The position numbers and the translations under genes are program-made. Positions 35,801-43,650 of a stretch of DNA of 64,000 nucleotides are shown in pieces. The DNA lies in assembly GCA_937928045.1 (NCBI GenBank), contig CALFWO010000029.1, forward strand, positions 1-64,000. The letters are read 5' to 3'. Every line of letters starts with the position of its first letter. The stretch's first letter is position 1. Under the pieces are notes generated by a model that saw only the letters and a program-made list of their open reading frames with translations, searched no databases and was not told where the DNA came from. The DNA is from an uncultured Saprospiraceae bacterium. Its GTDB lineage: Bacteria > Bacteroidota > Bacteroidia > Chitinophagales > Saprospiraceae.

Positions 35801-38023
35801 GGCGAATTTTGCCCCGGTTCTTATTCCGTAGAAATAGATTCCTGTCTTACTGTCCAAATCGAAATCGATGAACAATTGACGAATATAGTTTATCCCGAAG
35901 AATTCATTTGTCCAGGAGAATGCGTAGACGTTGGTTCCATGACTTTTTGCGCTGCAGGATTTGAAACCTGGACGGAAATGGTAAATGGATGCCCAGTAAA
36001 TTATTCCGTTACTATTCTTGAATACAACACCACCCCAGTCGATTACGGAATTGTTGTCTTGTGTGAATCTGAATGTTTGGATATAAGTGGATTTACATTT
36101 TGCACGCCAGGGGTACATGACTTTGTAGAGACTTCACCAGATGGATGCGCAATACAAGCTACCGTAGAATTAATCTGGCAATCTTCTTCCTTGAGTATCG
36201 GCCCTGTAACGGAGGTATGTAATGCGGCGGGAGATCAATTCAATATTAGTTTTAGTATTTTCGGAGATGCACCATTCACCGTCAACGGAGTTGAAATCAC
36301 AGGCAATTTCTTCACTTCCGACTACTATGACGATGGTGATTCTTACTTCTTTGAAATTAAAAACTCGCAAGGAATTTGTCCATCCACTCAGTTTGTAGTA
36401 GGCACCTACTTCTGTCCTTTAACAATTTGCGATAACGAACCTGGACAGCTAAATATTAAAGATGAAAACCACTGCTCTAGTAGTACTTTAGTTGTGGAGG
36501 AAGTAAGTCCAGTCATTATAGGTGTTAATGACTTCACCTTTGAATATGTTCTACACGAAGGCGTTGATCCATTTTCAAATACAATACTTCAGCGAAATCA
36601 AAGTGGTATATTCACTTTCGACAACGCTTTAGTTTATAATGTAGAATATACAGTTTCAAGAATTATTGGAGAAAGAGTTTCCGGAACTTCAATGGTTAAC
36701 ATTGCGAATGGAGATTGCTTAAAATATACAGAAGGTCCTACAGTTACTTTTTACGAAGATCCTGTTTTAATAATGAACCCTGTAGGTAATTTAAAATTGG
36801 ATTGTAATCAATCGGAGATTTTGCTTACCGCTGAAACAAGTGGAGGAAGTAGTCAACTAACTACACAGTGGACTATTAACGGAACCGTTGGCGTTGGAAA
36901 TGCTGTAACTATAGATCAAAGCGGTACGATATTAATTGAACTATTTGATAATCTTACTGGCTGTAATGTACAAGAAATGGTAGAAGTTACTGCAGACTTT
37001 GCTCAACCTATTTTCACTTTAGAAGATCCTGAAATATTAGATTGCTTGGTAGATGAAGTGGAAATTGTAGCCAACGTTGACGACATGGGAAATCAGTTGC
37101 AACTTGAATGGTCAGGACCTTTAGGAAATTTGCCGTTGAATTCAAATCCACTAGTGGTAAATACGAATGAACCTGGCTGGCATTACTTAAGTATTTTGAA
37201 TGAAGAAAATGGTTGTGCATCAGTTGACAGTGTATTGGTTTTGAAAAATCAAAACCTTGTAGAAAATTATGACTTAGTGGTTGACCAACCTATCTGTGCG
37301 GATGATCCAATGGGCAGTATGAATATTTCTAATATTCAAGGAGGTACAGCCCCTTATGACTACTATCTAAATGGCATGACATTCTTTGGAGAAATGGAAA
37401 ACTTAAGTCCAGGAGTTTATGAGCTAGAATTGATTGATCAAAATGGATGTGTAGTTCTTGATGAATTTGAAATTATCGAACCTATCGCTCTTCAATCTAA
37501 TCTTACATCAGAAATCACGGTGGATTATGGTGAAGAAATATTGCTCGACCCAAACCTAAACTTTTCACCACTGAGCATTACATGGTCAGATGCTCAATCC
37601 AAAGTTCTTGGAAACGATGAATTATTAAATATTACATTAGAAGAAACCCAAAGCATTAACTTAACCGCAACTGATGAGAATGGATGTATAATTGAACAAA
37701 AAATACTCGTTAAAGTAAAACAACCTGAAGATGATATTTATGCACCATCAGCATTCTCTCCAAACGGAGATCAAGTCAATGATTTTTATGAATTATTCGC
37801 GACCCAACAAGTCACTAATATTGATAAATTAATGATTTTTGATCGCTGGGGAAATTTGGTCTTCCAAGCTGAAAACTATTTACCAGGAGATGATATCGGA
37901 AAATGGAATGGCACATTCAAAGGTAAAAAATTGAATCCCGCAGTCTTTATTTACAGTGCTCAATATACTTTAGTCAATGGGAAAGAGATATCAAAAACCG
38001 GAGACTTGGTTTTACTACGCTAG
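32807..38023 (+). CDS. Giant Cys-rich surface protein with T9SS type B (gliding-motility) C-terminal domain
   Basis: A 1738-aa protein with a signal peptide ending SNAQ. A domain of about 140 residues occurs twice (about 28-170 and 620-760), each with C..APFFC/C..APLFC, ENTVWL.F/ENAVWL.F, VDSC...GLEFS and Y.LAIDGI/YLVIDGI. A Cys-rich unit of about 45 residues (C.G.C......FC..G.......GC) occurs at least four times: CEGECLFLEGFQFC, CPGDC, CPGEC and CESEC. PKD/Ig-like parts follow (about 1330-1620). The last 90 residues are the gliding motility-associated type B sorting domain: APSAFSPNGDQVNDFY, LMIFDRWGNLVFQ, WNGTFKGKKLNPAVFIY. It is encoded 9 bp after the type A protein, so the two are co-expressed. 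Confidence 0.87.
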   Translation: MPKSILKYLALVCLLYGNISNAQTFPPFNLALDDSCAHAPFFCEGALAVLSTNNQIGTPNGLDSLTGCTMENTVWLSFTTCLDSVQLDFMVDSCSLGNGLEFSLFDTDDCLNYTLIGAPCRTIIDQTTSSLNFNNLTAGQTYTLAIDGIGGDFCSFAIDTTIGIYAPTIGTAPDSEFEWITIEEAYIIPPPENCPSGAYEYIPPVCILQPSNCSGSGPGMTTCDIEYNLCKPDPGTYIYPSFLYDTIISWYYPDCAIVTGDTTGYNVNIDISECVTELIESMFQDSILPPTPPHDPLLPVATFNFNYGVNVNITATLDSNNIDTVVITEGGITHCIGCGTPSSICGDCIGDVNTDGESPIYYCQEDKEVCPECSDGHCPGDFSWEINGCKINAELYIPTDPQDEYLGPFVVCEGECLFLEGFQFCGQGFHSFPSTDDDGCEIEKSLEIIEEYPPFIISTSGNNILTCDQPCVTLQVDAIDAFLYQWSDGSAGFLPTITVCNPGSYSCEVSNSCGFDFVTFTVQEDIMVPTIDSISASISAITVGLDSSELTVSYSGNGANFTFSWIDNIGFQFGTTPSVIVTEPGVYEVVVTDQNNGCSSQASIEIFENIIQQDRLAIGSDCETAPLFCADFLIDVDTDNSNGEADSSLIDLDCPVENAVWLKFVACDSTASFSFEVDSCNQAQGLEFSIVSSSDCNNYSSIGSNCIPVLQGSLDSISFDSLSADSVYYLVIDGIDGDICNLNIDALNGVMNSPYGDTLDPIDTTNYVLEQIIPGSIQGPTEICAFAPSTFTFDPGVCALVEGDCNRAADPNSARVFAEPCDLPFNLCFNDIQTDTIVDWDIPAGIDIIGDSTDFEITIEPSLDWVLDLYNGMIPASDTDTVVITLYADYSIVPINDTATSDSTEVYCHCPATSLFCGSCSTGASLDVTVIIIFNSQTISQCDPDCIQICSGQLLCPGGSAYCTAPCVLTTWNLIEEPPQIDFYQETVCPGDCAQTPYGEFCPGSYSVEIDSCLTVQIEIDEQLTNIVYPEEFICPGECVDVGSMTFCAAGFETWTEMVNGCPVNYSVTILEYNTTPVDYGIVVLCESECLDISGFTFCTPGVHDFVETSPDGCAIQATVELIWQSSSLSIGPVTEVCNAAGDQFNISFSIFGDAPFTVNGVEITGNFFTSDYYDDGDSYFFEIKNSQGICPSTQFVVGTYFCPLTICDNEPGQLNIKDENHCSSSTLVVEEVSPVIIGVNDFTFEYVLHEGVDPFSNTILQRNQSGIFTFDNALVYNVEYTVSRIIGERVSGTSMVNIANGDCLKYTEGPTVTFYEDPVLIMNPVGNLKLDCNQSEILLTAETSGGSSQLTTQWTINGTVGVGNAVTIDQSGTILIELFDNLTGCNVQEMVEVTADFAQPIFTLEDPEILDCLVDEVEIVANVDDMGNQLQLEWSGPLGNLPLNSNPLVVNTNEPGWHYLSILNEENGCASVDSVLVLKNQNLVENYDLVVDQPICADDPMGSMNISNIQGGTAPYDYYLNGMTFFGEMENLSPGVYELELIDQNGCVVLDEFEIIEPIALQSNLTSEITVDYGEEILLDPNLNFSPLSITWSDAQSKVLGNDELLNITLEETQSINLTATDENGCIIEQKILVKVKQPEDDIYAPSAFSPNGDQVNDFYELFATQQVTNIDKLMIFDRWGNLVFQAENYLPGDDIGKWNGTFKGKKLNPAVFIYSAQYTLVNGKEISKTGDLVLLR

Positions 38024-38053
38024 ATATTTAAATAGTTAATATTACAAAGGTCG

Positions 38054-38087
38054 GTCCTCATTGTTTAGCAATGGGGACTTTTTTTTT
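38054..38087 (+). terminator. Intrinsic terminator after the giant protein gene
   Basis: GTCCTCATTG, loop TTTAG, CAATGGGGAC (one G-U pair), followed by nine T. It ends the two-gene surface-protein operon next to the convergent helical-protein gene. Confidence 0.85.
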
Positions 38088-39501
38088 ATAAGGACTTGAC
38101 TTGTTCTAATAACCACTGTTTCGCAGCTACCGGATTCTGAGCATTGATACGTTCTACCAATTTTTCTTTTTCAGAACGATCGTAAGGATTAATCTTTGTC
38201 AACTTTGAAATTAGTTTCAAAAAGTTCGAATAACTGGTTTTATGATAAGCCAGTAATTTTTTTCTCTGGATATAAGCCTTGGTACTTGAGATTAAAGAAT
38301 CTAGTGCATCGTCATAATCCAACTCGTAATACATTCTGATCAAGATTGTTTTGCCAGCCAACGTCAAAGGGATATCATCATAATCCACTTGATTCAAAAG
38401 AGACATGGCCTCTTCATAATTTCCAGTTTCAAAATGAAGTAAAGAATTACTGAAATGAAATACATTCTCCCGATGCTTTGGTTCTAAAAAAGAATTGTAT
38501 TCAGAAATAAACGAACCAATAAATTCATACTCTTTCAAACGCATCCCTATGGATACAAAATTCTGGAAAGTGGATTTACTTATGTAGCCATCGATCATTA
38601 AAATCTTCCGTTGAAATCCAAAATGGTAAAGTTCAAAGGCTTCCCTCCAATATTCACTTTCACCGGAATTCATTTTATTGATACAATAGTTAATCGCCGC
38701 TAGGTTAAGATCACGCACTTCGAACAGAGGGAAGTAATGTCCAAATTCCGTTATTTGCCGCTTGAAGTTGCTAAAATGTTCCGGGTTGTCCCTTTCCACG
38801 GAACACTTTAAAGCGTAGTAGTACATTCCAATCGCTGGAATTTCCAAAAGCTCGGGCTTCTCTTTGAGAAAATCCAATATATATGGTGTCAAACCAAGAT
38901 CATAACTCTTCTTATAAACAGTTTGATGCGAAATCATCGTGGTGGTCTGCCTTAGCTTGTCGGCCAGATAATAAAGATCCAAGGAGTCATTTAATCCTTG
39001 AAAATCGATCTCCGCCACCTTTTTCCCCAAGGCTTGAAATTGCACTTTTTCAGATCGAATAAGGTAGTCGTTAAGATAAAATTGGAAGTTTTTGATCTCT
39101 TGTTGACCTTGAAAACGCAGTGCTGAATTAAAATTTTTTTCAAATGATTTCTCAATACGTTTTCTACGTAACATCTTCGCCAACAAAGCCTTAGAATACA
39201 TTTCATCCGACATTAAGGCCTCATAAACTAAAAATTCCTCTAAGGCTTTTAAAAAAAAGAACATGCATTGCCTCATTTTAGCATCGTCATACGTTTTAGC
39301 ATTAGGGAATACCGATTTATAAGCTTGTTCTTTTCCTAATTTTTTCCCTCTCTCTAACCACTTATCGGTAAAAAGATATTGGTAAAGCTTTTGCACATCT
39401 TCTCTTTGATTATGTGCAGGTGAATCCAGCCATTTCTTTAACTCTTTGACTTCCTTTTTGTCAAGAGACCTAAGAATTGTTAAAAGATTACTTTTTTCCA
39501 A
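38086..39501 (-). CDS. Cytoplasmic all-helical (TPR-like) protein, module copy 2
   Basis: A 471-aa paralogue of the 28299-29702 product, co-linear with it over its full length and similarly all-helical without a signal peptide. The start codon is TTG at 39501: no in-frame ATG or GTG exists between it and the upstream stop. The resulting N-terminus (MEKSNLLTILRSLDKKE) lines up residue for residue with MDESKLKIVFESLNSKQ of the paralogue. It is transcribed away from the T9SS protein at 39745, repeating the arrangement of copy 1. No function is known. A regulatory or chaperone-like partner of the surface protein is possible but speculative. Confidence 0.75.
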   Translation of the reverse strand: MEKSNLLTILRSLDKKEVKELKKWLDSPAHNQREDVQKLYQYLFTDKWLERGKKLGKEQAYKSVFPNAKTYDDAKMRQCMFFFLKALEEFLVYEALMSDEMYSKALLAKMLRRKRIEKSFEKNFNSALRFQGQQEIKNFQFYLNDYLIRSEKVQFQALGKKVAEIDFQGLNDSLDLYYLADKLRQTTTMISHQTVYKKSYDLGLTPYILDFLKEKPELLEIPAIGMYYYALKCSVERDNPEHFSNFKRQITEFGHYFPLFEVRDLNLAAINYCINKMNSGESEYWREAFELYHFGFQRKILMIDGYISKSTFQNFVSIGMRLKEYEFIGSFISEYNSFLEPKHRENVFHFSNSLLHFETGNYEEAMSLLNQVDYDDIPLTLAGKTILIRMYYELDYDDALDSLISSTKAYIQRKKLLAYHKTSYSNFLKLISKLTKINPYDRSEKEKLVERINAQNPVAAKQWLLEQVKSL

Positions 39502-39551
39502 TGGATTCTTATATTTTATTCAACAAAACCAACAGAACCAAAAACAATATA

Positions 39552-39562
39552 ATACACTGTAT
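39552..39562. promoter_or_regulatory. Palindrome ATACA-C-TGTAT in the module 2 divergent region
   Basis: An 11-bp palindrome with a central C, the same layout as the TTATC-C-GATAA sites of module 1 but a different sequence. It lies 50 bp upstream of the TTG start at 39501, between the divergent genes. Candidate operator, weak. The rest of the 243-bp gap shows no gene and no full TAnnTTTG match. Confidence 0.3.
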
Positions 39563-39744
39563 ATCAATCTACTAATTCAATATATATGCGTAATTTCCTA
39601 TTCAATATTGCCTTTTTTATTCAACAAATGCCAATTTTTGTATCAGAAATAAGTATAAAACAGCTGCATATTTGTATTGTGCGAGCGATTTATGAGATTG
39701 AGTCGAAACTCGTACAACCAAAAAATGAGATAGAATTGATAAAA

Positions 39745-42705
39745 ATGAGTAAGATTCGTAACAATATCGGCAGACTAAACGCCCTGGCCCCCAGGATGTT
39801 CAGTCTGCTGTTTTTGTTAATCTTAAATGCAAACTCATTTGCGCAGGGATGGGAGAAGTACTACGACTTTGGGGGCATACTTGAAATAAATGATATTAAA
39901 GCCGCTGCGGATGAAGGATTTATTTTCACCGGTAGCGCTCAGGATATGGGCTTTGTTGTTTTTAGACTTAACCCAGAAGGAGATACTGTTTGGACAAGAA
40001 CTGATTTGGTCAATGCACAAAACCAAGCTGGTAATGCCATTGTAGAATCTAGCAATGGAGACATCATCGTTGGAGGGTATTGCGAATCTTGTGGAGACTT
40101 TGGAAAAGATGAAGCCATTTTAATTCGACTCGATCGATACGGAAATGAGATCTGGCAAAAGAATTATGGAACCGGAGGGGATGAACGCATCTTAGATTTA
40201 ATTGAATTAGGCAATGGAGACATTGCTTTTGTAGGCTATAGTATAAACGCCGACGATAATAAAGAAATTTACGTAGCCAGAACAGCAAGTAACGGTGATA
40301 TCGTTTGGATTAGAACTTTTACTGGATCTGCCGATCCAGAACTAGAGGACGAAGGTCGTGCTATTCTTGAAACACAAGGTGGTGATTTAATTATCGCTGC
40401 TTCTTCAGAAATAGAAACGAACCTCCCCCAGCCTTTTGTTCTTAGTTTAACAGCAGCCGGTGATTCTACTTGGGCATTTAGATATGGTGATGGAACCAAC
40501 GATACAGAAGTAAGGGACATTACCTATGCAAAAAATTCAGGTCTGAATGATGGCTATGTTTTGTGTGGTTCAAAATTAAATCCGCCATCTAGTTTTGATT
40601 ACTACTTCCAAAGAATAGATCTAAATGGAAATACAATCGGTTCTGAGATTGTACAAGGATCTTCTCTTAGAGATGAGGCAAATAGTATTGATATTACTAA
40701 AGGAGGAAATTTTGCAATTGGAGGATCAACTGGAATAACGGCACAAAAAATTCTTCCAACAATTTTAACCGCGAATTCGGATTTAAGTGTAATCTCTGAA
40801 TCTAAAAATTTTAGTGATCCCAACGGAAATCTGATTCTTGGTTTTTTCAATACCGTTAGTGTTACTGATAAGAATCAAGTTGTTGGAGGAGGCTATCGAT
40901 CCGAAAGAGATTTAAACGCAACAAGTATCGACGGAAGTTTTTACGCAGCATTGAGTCCATTGGATGTACCTTATTATAGTAATGTAGTTCAAGGAAATGT
41001 TTTCGCTGATTTAAACAACGATTGTAACCTTAACAATCTTGAGGCAGGACTAAATGATTGGAAGATTGTATTAAAAAGCGGAGACAAAACTTTTTATGCG
41101 ACTACCGATGAAAATGGAGACTTTGAAATTTTCTGCGGAAAAGGAACTTTTGTATTGTCTATAGAGACTCCAAACGAAAGTTGGAGCCCATGTTTCAATG
41201 CCTATAATTTCAATCTAAATTCTGACTTTATTATTACTGAATTGGATTTCCCAGTCCAAACTGGAGATGATTGCATCTATCCTGAATTAAGTATCGCAAA
41301 TAAGTATTTGCAACCATGCGATTTTGCCAACTATACCATTAAGTATGAAAACACTGGATCACAGGATATCAATTTTGGATTTGTTGATGTAGACTTTGGT
41401 GAGAACCTTACTTATGTAAGTGCAGATATCCCAGGGATTGATCAAGGTGATAATAAATATAGATTTAATGTAGGTTCAATTCAATCTTTGTCCAAAAACG
41501 AATTTGATGTCAGAGTATTTGTAGAATGTGATGAGCCACTTGGAGCAGCACATAGAATTGAAGCAGAAATTTTCCCAAATGATTTATGCGCAGACGATGA
41601 CCCGTCATGGGATGGATCTTCGCTGGAAAATTCAATCCGTTTGGATGCCGCAAATGAACAATTACATTTCAAAGTAGAAAATGCAGGTATAGGAATTACC
41701 AGTGAAATTCAAGCTTCGGTTATAATTGAAGACTTCGTAATCTACAGGGTATTACCTGATGAAAATGAACTATTACCTGGAGATTCAATTACTACTACTG
41801 CTCCTGCAAATGGAAGTACCTACACGATCATTACTCCTCAGAGCATAGGACACCCAGGAGATCGAAGACCTAAATCAACAATAGAAAGATTCGCTCCCGG
41901 TGGACAGACACCGAGCTTAGGGTTTGCTACGCAATTTCCCGAGGACGACTATGATCCATTCAAAGCCATCAGTCACACTGAGAACATACAAATTAATACT
42001 TTCGAAAACCAATTTAAGAGAGGCTATCCCAAGGGCTTTGACCAAGATCGCAAGATCGATTCCAAAACCGATTTAACTTATCAAATTAATTTCCGCAACA
42101 CTGGCGATGAAGAAGCAATCAGAGTGGTGATTCGGGATACCATTTCGCAACATTTAGATCCCTCAACTATCTTGATGGGCGCGAGTAGTCATGATTACAA
42201 TTATGAAATCGTTGGCGATGGTATTCTGAAAATCACCTTTGAAGATCTCAATCTCCCCCCTGGTGGTAGCGCTGCAGCTGAAGGATTTGTATCCTATCGG
42301 ATCTCCCAAAAACCAGAGAATCCAATTGGCACTCTTATTAAGAGCAGCGCTGCCATCTACTTTGACTTCTTGACTCCGGAATATGTTGAGGAAACTTGTC
42401 ACCTAGTAGCTGGTGACTTGTATAATCAGTTAGTATTTATAAAACAACCGCTTCCAGAATTGGAAACAGTAGAGGCATACCCTAACCCTTTCAATGAATT
42501 CACAAACATTGAATTTAGAGGGGATATAAATATTGTTGATGGTAAGATTGCTGTTTACAATAGCTCCGGGTTGCTACTAAGAATGATAAACTTTAGTGGA
42601 AACCAAGTTAGATTGAATAAATCTGATTTCCCCGCTGGAGCTTTATTCTTTCACATCAGCGAAAAAGACAAGTTGATTGCCACAGGACAATTAATTGCTC
42701 AATAA
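39745..42705 (+). CDS. T9SS-exported surface protein, module copy 2
   Basis: A 986-aa protein from the ATG at 39745 (MSKIRNNIGRL, then MFSLLFLLILNANSFAQ as signal peptide). Reading from 39586 would place 53 residues before the signal peptide and is rejected. Domain order equals that of the 29936-32797 product: delta-60/propeller repeats (YGTGGDERILDLIELGNGD), an SdrD_B-like domain (VQGNVFADLNNDCNLNNLEA), DUF11/DUF7619-like segments (LTYQINFRNTGDEEAIRVV, AAIYFDFLTPEYV), and a type A sorting domain (VEAYPNPFNEF, IAVYNSSGLLL, GALFFHISEKDKLIATGQL). The conserved FDPNDK motif of copy 1 is not present. It is monocistronic, with a terminator at 42771. Confidence 0.85.
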   Translation: MSKIRNNIGRLNALAPRMFSLLFLLILNANSFAQGWEKYYDFGGILEINDIKAAADEGFIFTGSAQDMGFVVFRLNPEGDTVWTRTDLVNAQNQAGNAIVESSNGDIIVGGYCESCGDFGKDEAILIRLDRYGNEIWQKNYGTGGDERILDLIELGNGDIAFVGYSINADDNKEIYVARTASNGDIVWIRTFTGSADPELEDEGRAILETQGGDLIIAASSEIETNLPQPFVLSLTAAGDSTWAFRYGDGTNDTEVRDITYAKNSGLNDGYVLCGSKLNPPSSFDYYFQRIDLNGNTIGSEIVQGSSLRDEANSIDITKGGNFAIGGSTGITAQKILPTILTANSDLSVISESKNFSDPNGNLILGFFNTVSVTDKNQVVGGGYRSERDLNATSIDGSFYAALSPLDVPYYSNVVQGNVFADLNNDCNLNNLEAGLNDWKIVLKSGDKTFYATTDENGDFEIFCGKGTFVLSIETPNESWSPCFNAYNFNLNSDFIITELDFPVQTGDDCIYPELSIANKYLQPCDFANYTIKYENTGSQDINFGFVDVDFGENLTYVSADIPGIDQGDNKYRFNVGSIQSLSKNEFDVRVFVECDEPLGAAHRIEAEIFPNDLCADDDPSWDGSSLENSIRLDAANEQLHFKVENAGIGITSEIQASVIIEDFVIYRVLPDENELLPGDSITTTAPANGSTYTIITPQSIGHPGDRRPKSTIERFAPGGQTPSLGFATQFPEDDYDPFKAISHTENIQINTFENQFKRGYPKGFDQDRKIDSKTDLTYQINFRNTGDEEAIRVVIRDTISQHLDPSTILMGASSHDYNYEIVGDGILKITFEDLNLPPGGSAAAEGFVSYRISQKPENPIGTLIKSSAAIYFDFLTPEYVEETCHLVAGDLYNQLVFIKQPLPELETVEAYPNPFNEFTNIEFRGDINIVDGKIAVYNSSGLLLRMINFSGNQVRLNKSDFPAGALFFHISEKDKLIATGQLIAQ

Positions 42706-42770
42706 AATAGTTGAACAGAGATTGACACACAATATCTCGAATTCCGGTTTTACCAGGAGTTTATAGTCTG

Positions 42771-42804
42771 ACTGGATTAGGATCCCCCCTAATCCAGTTT
42801 TTTG
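42771..42804 (+). terminator. Intrinsic terminator after module copy 2
   Basis: ACTGGATTAG, loop GATCCCCC, CTAATCCAGT (perfect 10-bp stem), followed by TTTTTTG. Convergent with the ABC ATPase gene. Confidence 0.85.
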
Positions 42805-42858
42805 TTTTAAATCGGAATTAGGTAGACCAAAAAATAGAATGGTAGTGATTTGCGGCTC

Positions 42859-43524
42859 CTAATTCAGCGATTCAATCTTTCCCCCTTTCAATATTAATTG
42901 TCGCTGAGTTTTCTTAGCTAGTACCAAATCATGCGTTACCAAAATTAAAGTGGCGTTTGACTTTCTGTTTAATTCAAAAAGTAACTCTTCAACTTTGGCT
43001 CCTGTAGTTTCATCAAGATTCCCAGTAGGCTCATCCGCAAAAAGAATTTTCGGATTATTAGAAAAAGCTCTGGCTATGCACACCCGCTGCTGCTCTCCTC
43101 CTGAAAGTTGTGTAGGATAATGATCCAAACGTTGACCAAGTCCTACTTGGGTTAATAAATCTTTGGCGGTTTTTTCTGCTCCTTTAATACCTTGCAATTC
43201 TAAAGGAACCATTACGTTTTCCAATGCTGTCAAAGAAGGAATCAGTTGAAAATTTTGAAAAACAAAACCTACTTTTTCCGATCTTAACTGTGCTCGCTCA
43301 TCTTCTGACAAAGGGCCCAGATCAACACCGTCGATTACAACTTGACCTGAGGTAGGTTGATCTAATCCAGCGCATAATCCAAGCAAAGTAGTTTTCCCCG
43401 AACCAGAAGGTCCTACGATAGAAAAGGATGTTCCTTGTTCGATTGTAAAATCAATTGTAGATAATACATTCAAAGGACCGGACTTCGTATCAAAATTCTT
43501 GCTAACCTTTTTTACTTCAAGCAT
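42859..43524 (-). CDS. ABC transporter ATP-binding protein (LolD/YbbA-like)
   Basis: A 221-aa ATPase of the MacB/LolD family. Walker A GPSGSGKT at 38-45, Q-loop FQNFQLIPSLTALENV at about 89-104, signature LSGGEQQR at 140-147, Walker B KILFADE at 159-165, and H-loop His198 (VTHD). The QNF.L.P..TALENV and ADEPTGNLD segments are typical of the lipoprotein-release/MacB group. No permease gene is adjacent, so the partner is encoded elsewhere; whether it moves lipoproteins or peptides cannot be told. Confidence 0.88.
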   Translation of the reverse strand: MLEVKKVSKNFDTKSGPLNVLSTIDFTIEQGTSFSIVGPSGSGKTTLLGLCAGLDQPTSGQVVIDGVDLGPLSEDERAQLRSEKVGFVFQNFQLIPSLTALENVMVPLELQGIKGAEKTAKDLLTQVGLGQRLDHYPTQLSGGEQQRVCIARAFSNNPKILFADEPTGNLDETTGAKVEELLFELNRKSNATLILVTHDLVLAKKTQRQLILKGGKIESLN

Positions 43525-43650
43525 GCTTATTTAGTTGTTCAAATATTCAAACATTCAGTACTCCATAGAGTTGTCACAACTGTAGATAAAATCTAAATGT
43601 TGGTAGAATATAAAACCGACAAGGTAACTAACTGGACTAAAGTTTTAATC

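Noticed and set aside
39586-39744. N-terminal extension of the second T9SS protein
   Set aside because: It would put 53 residues in front of a good signal peptide that begins soon after the ATG at 39745.
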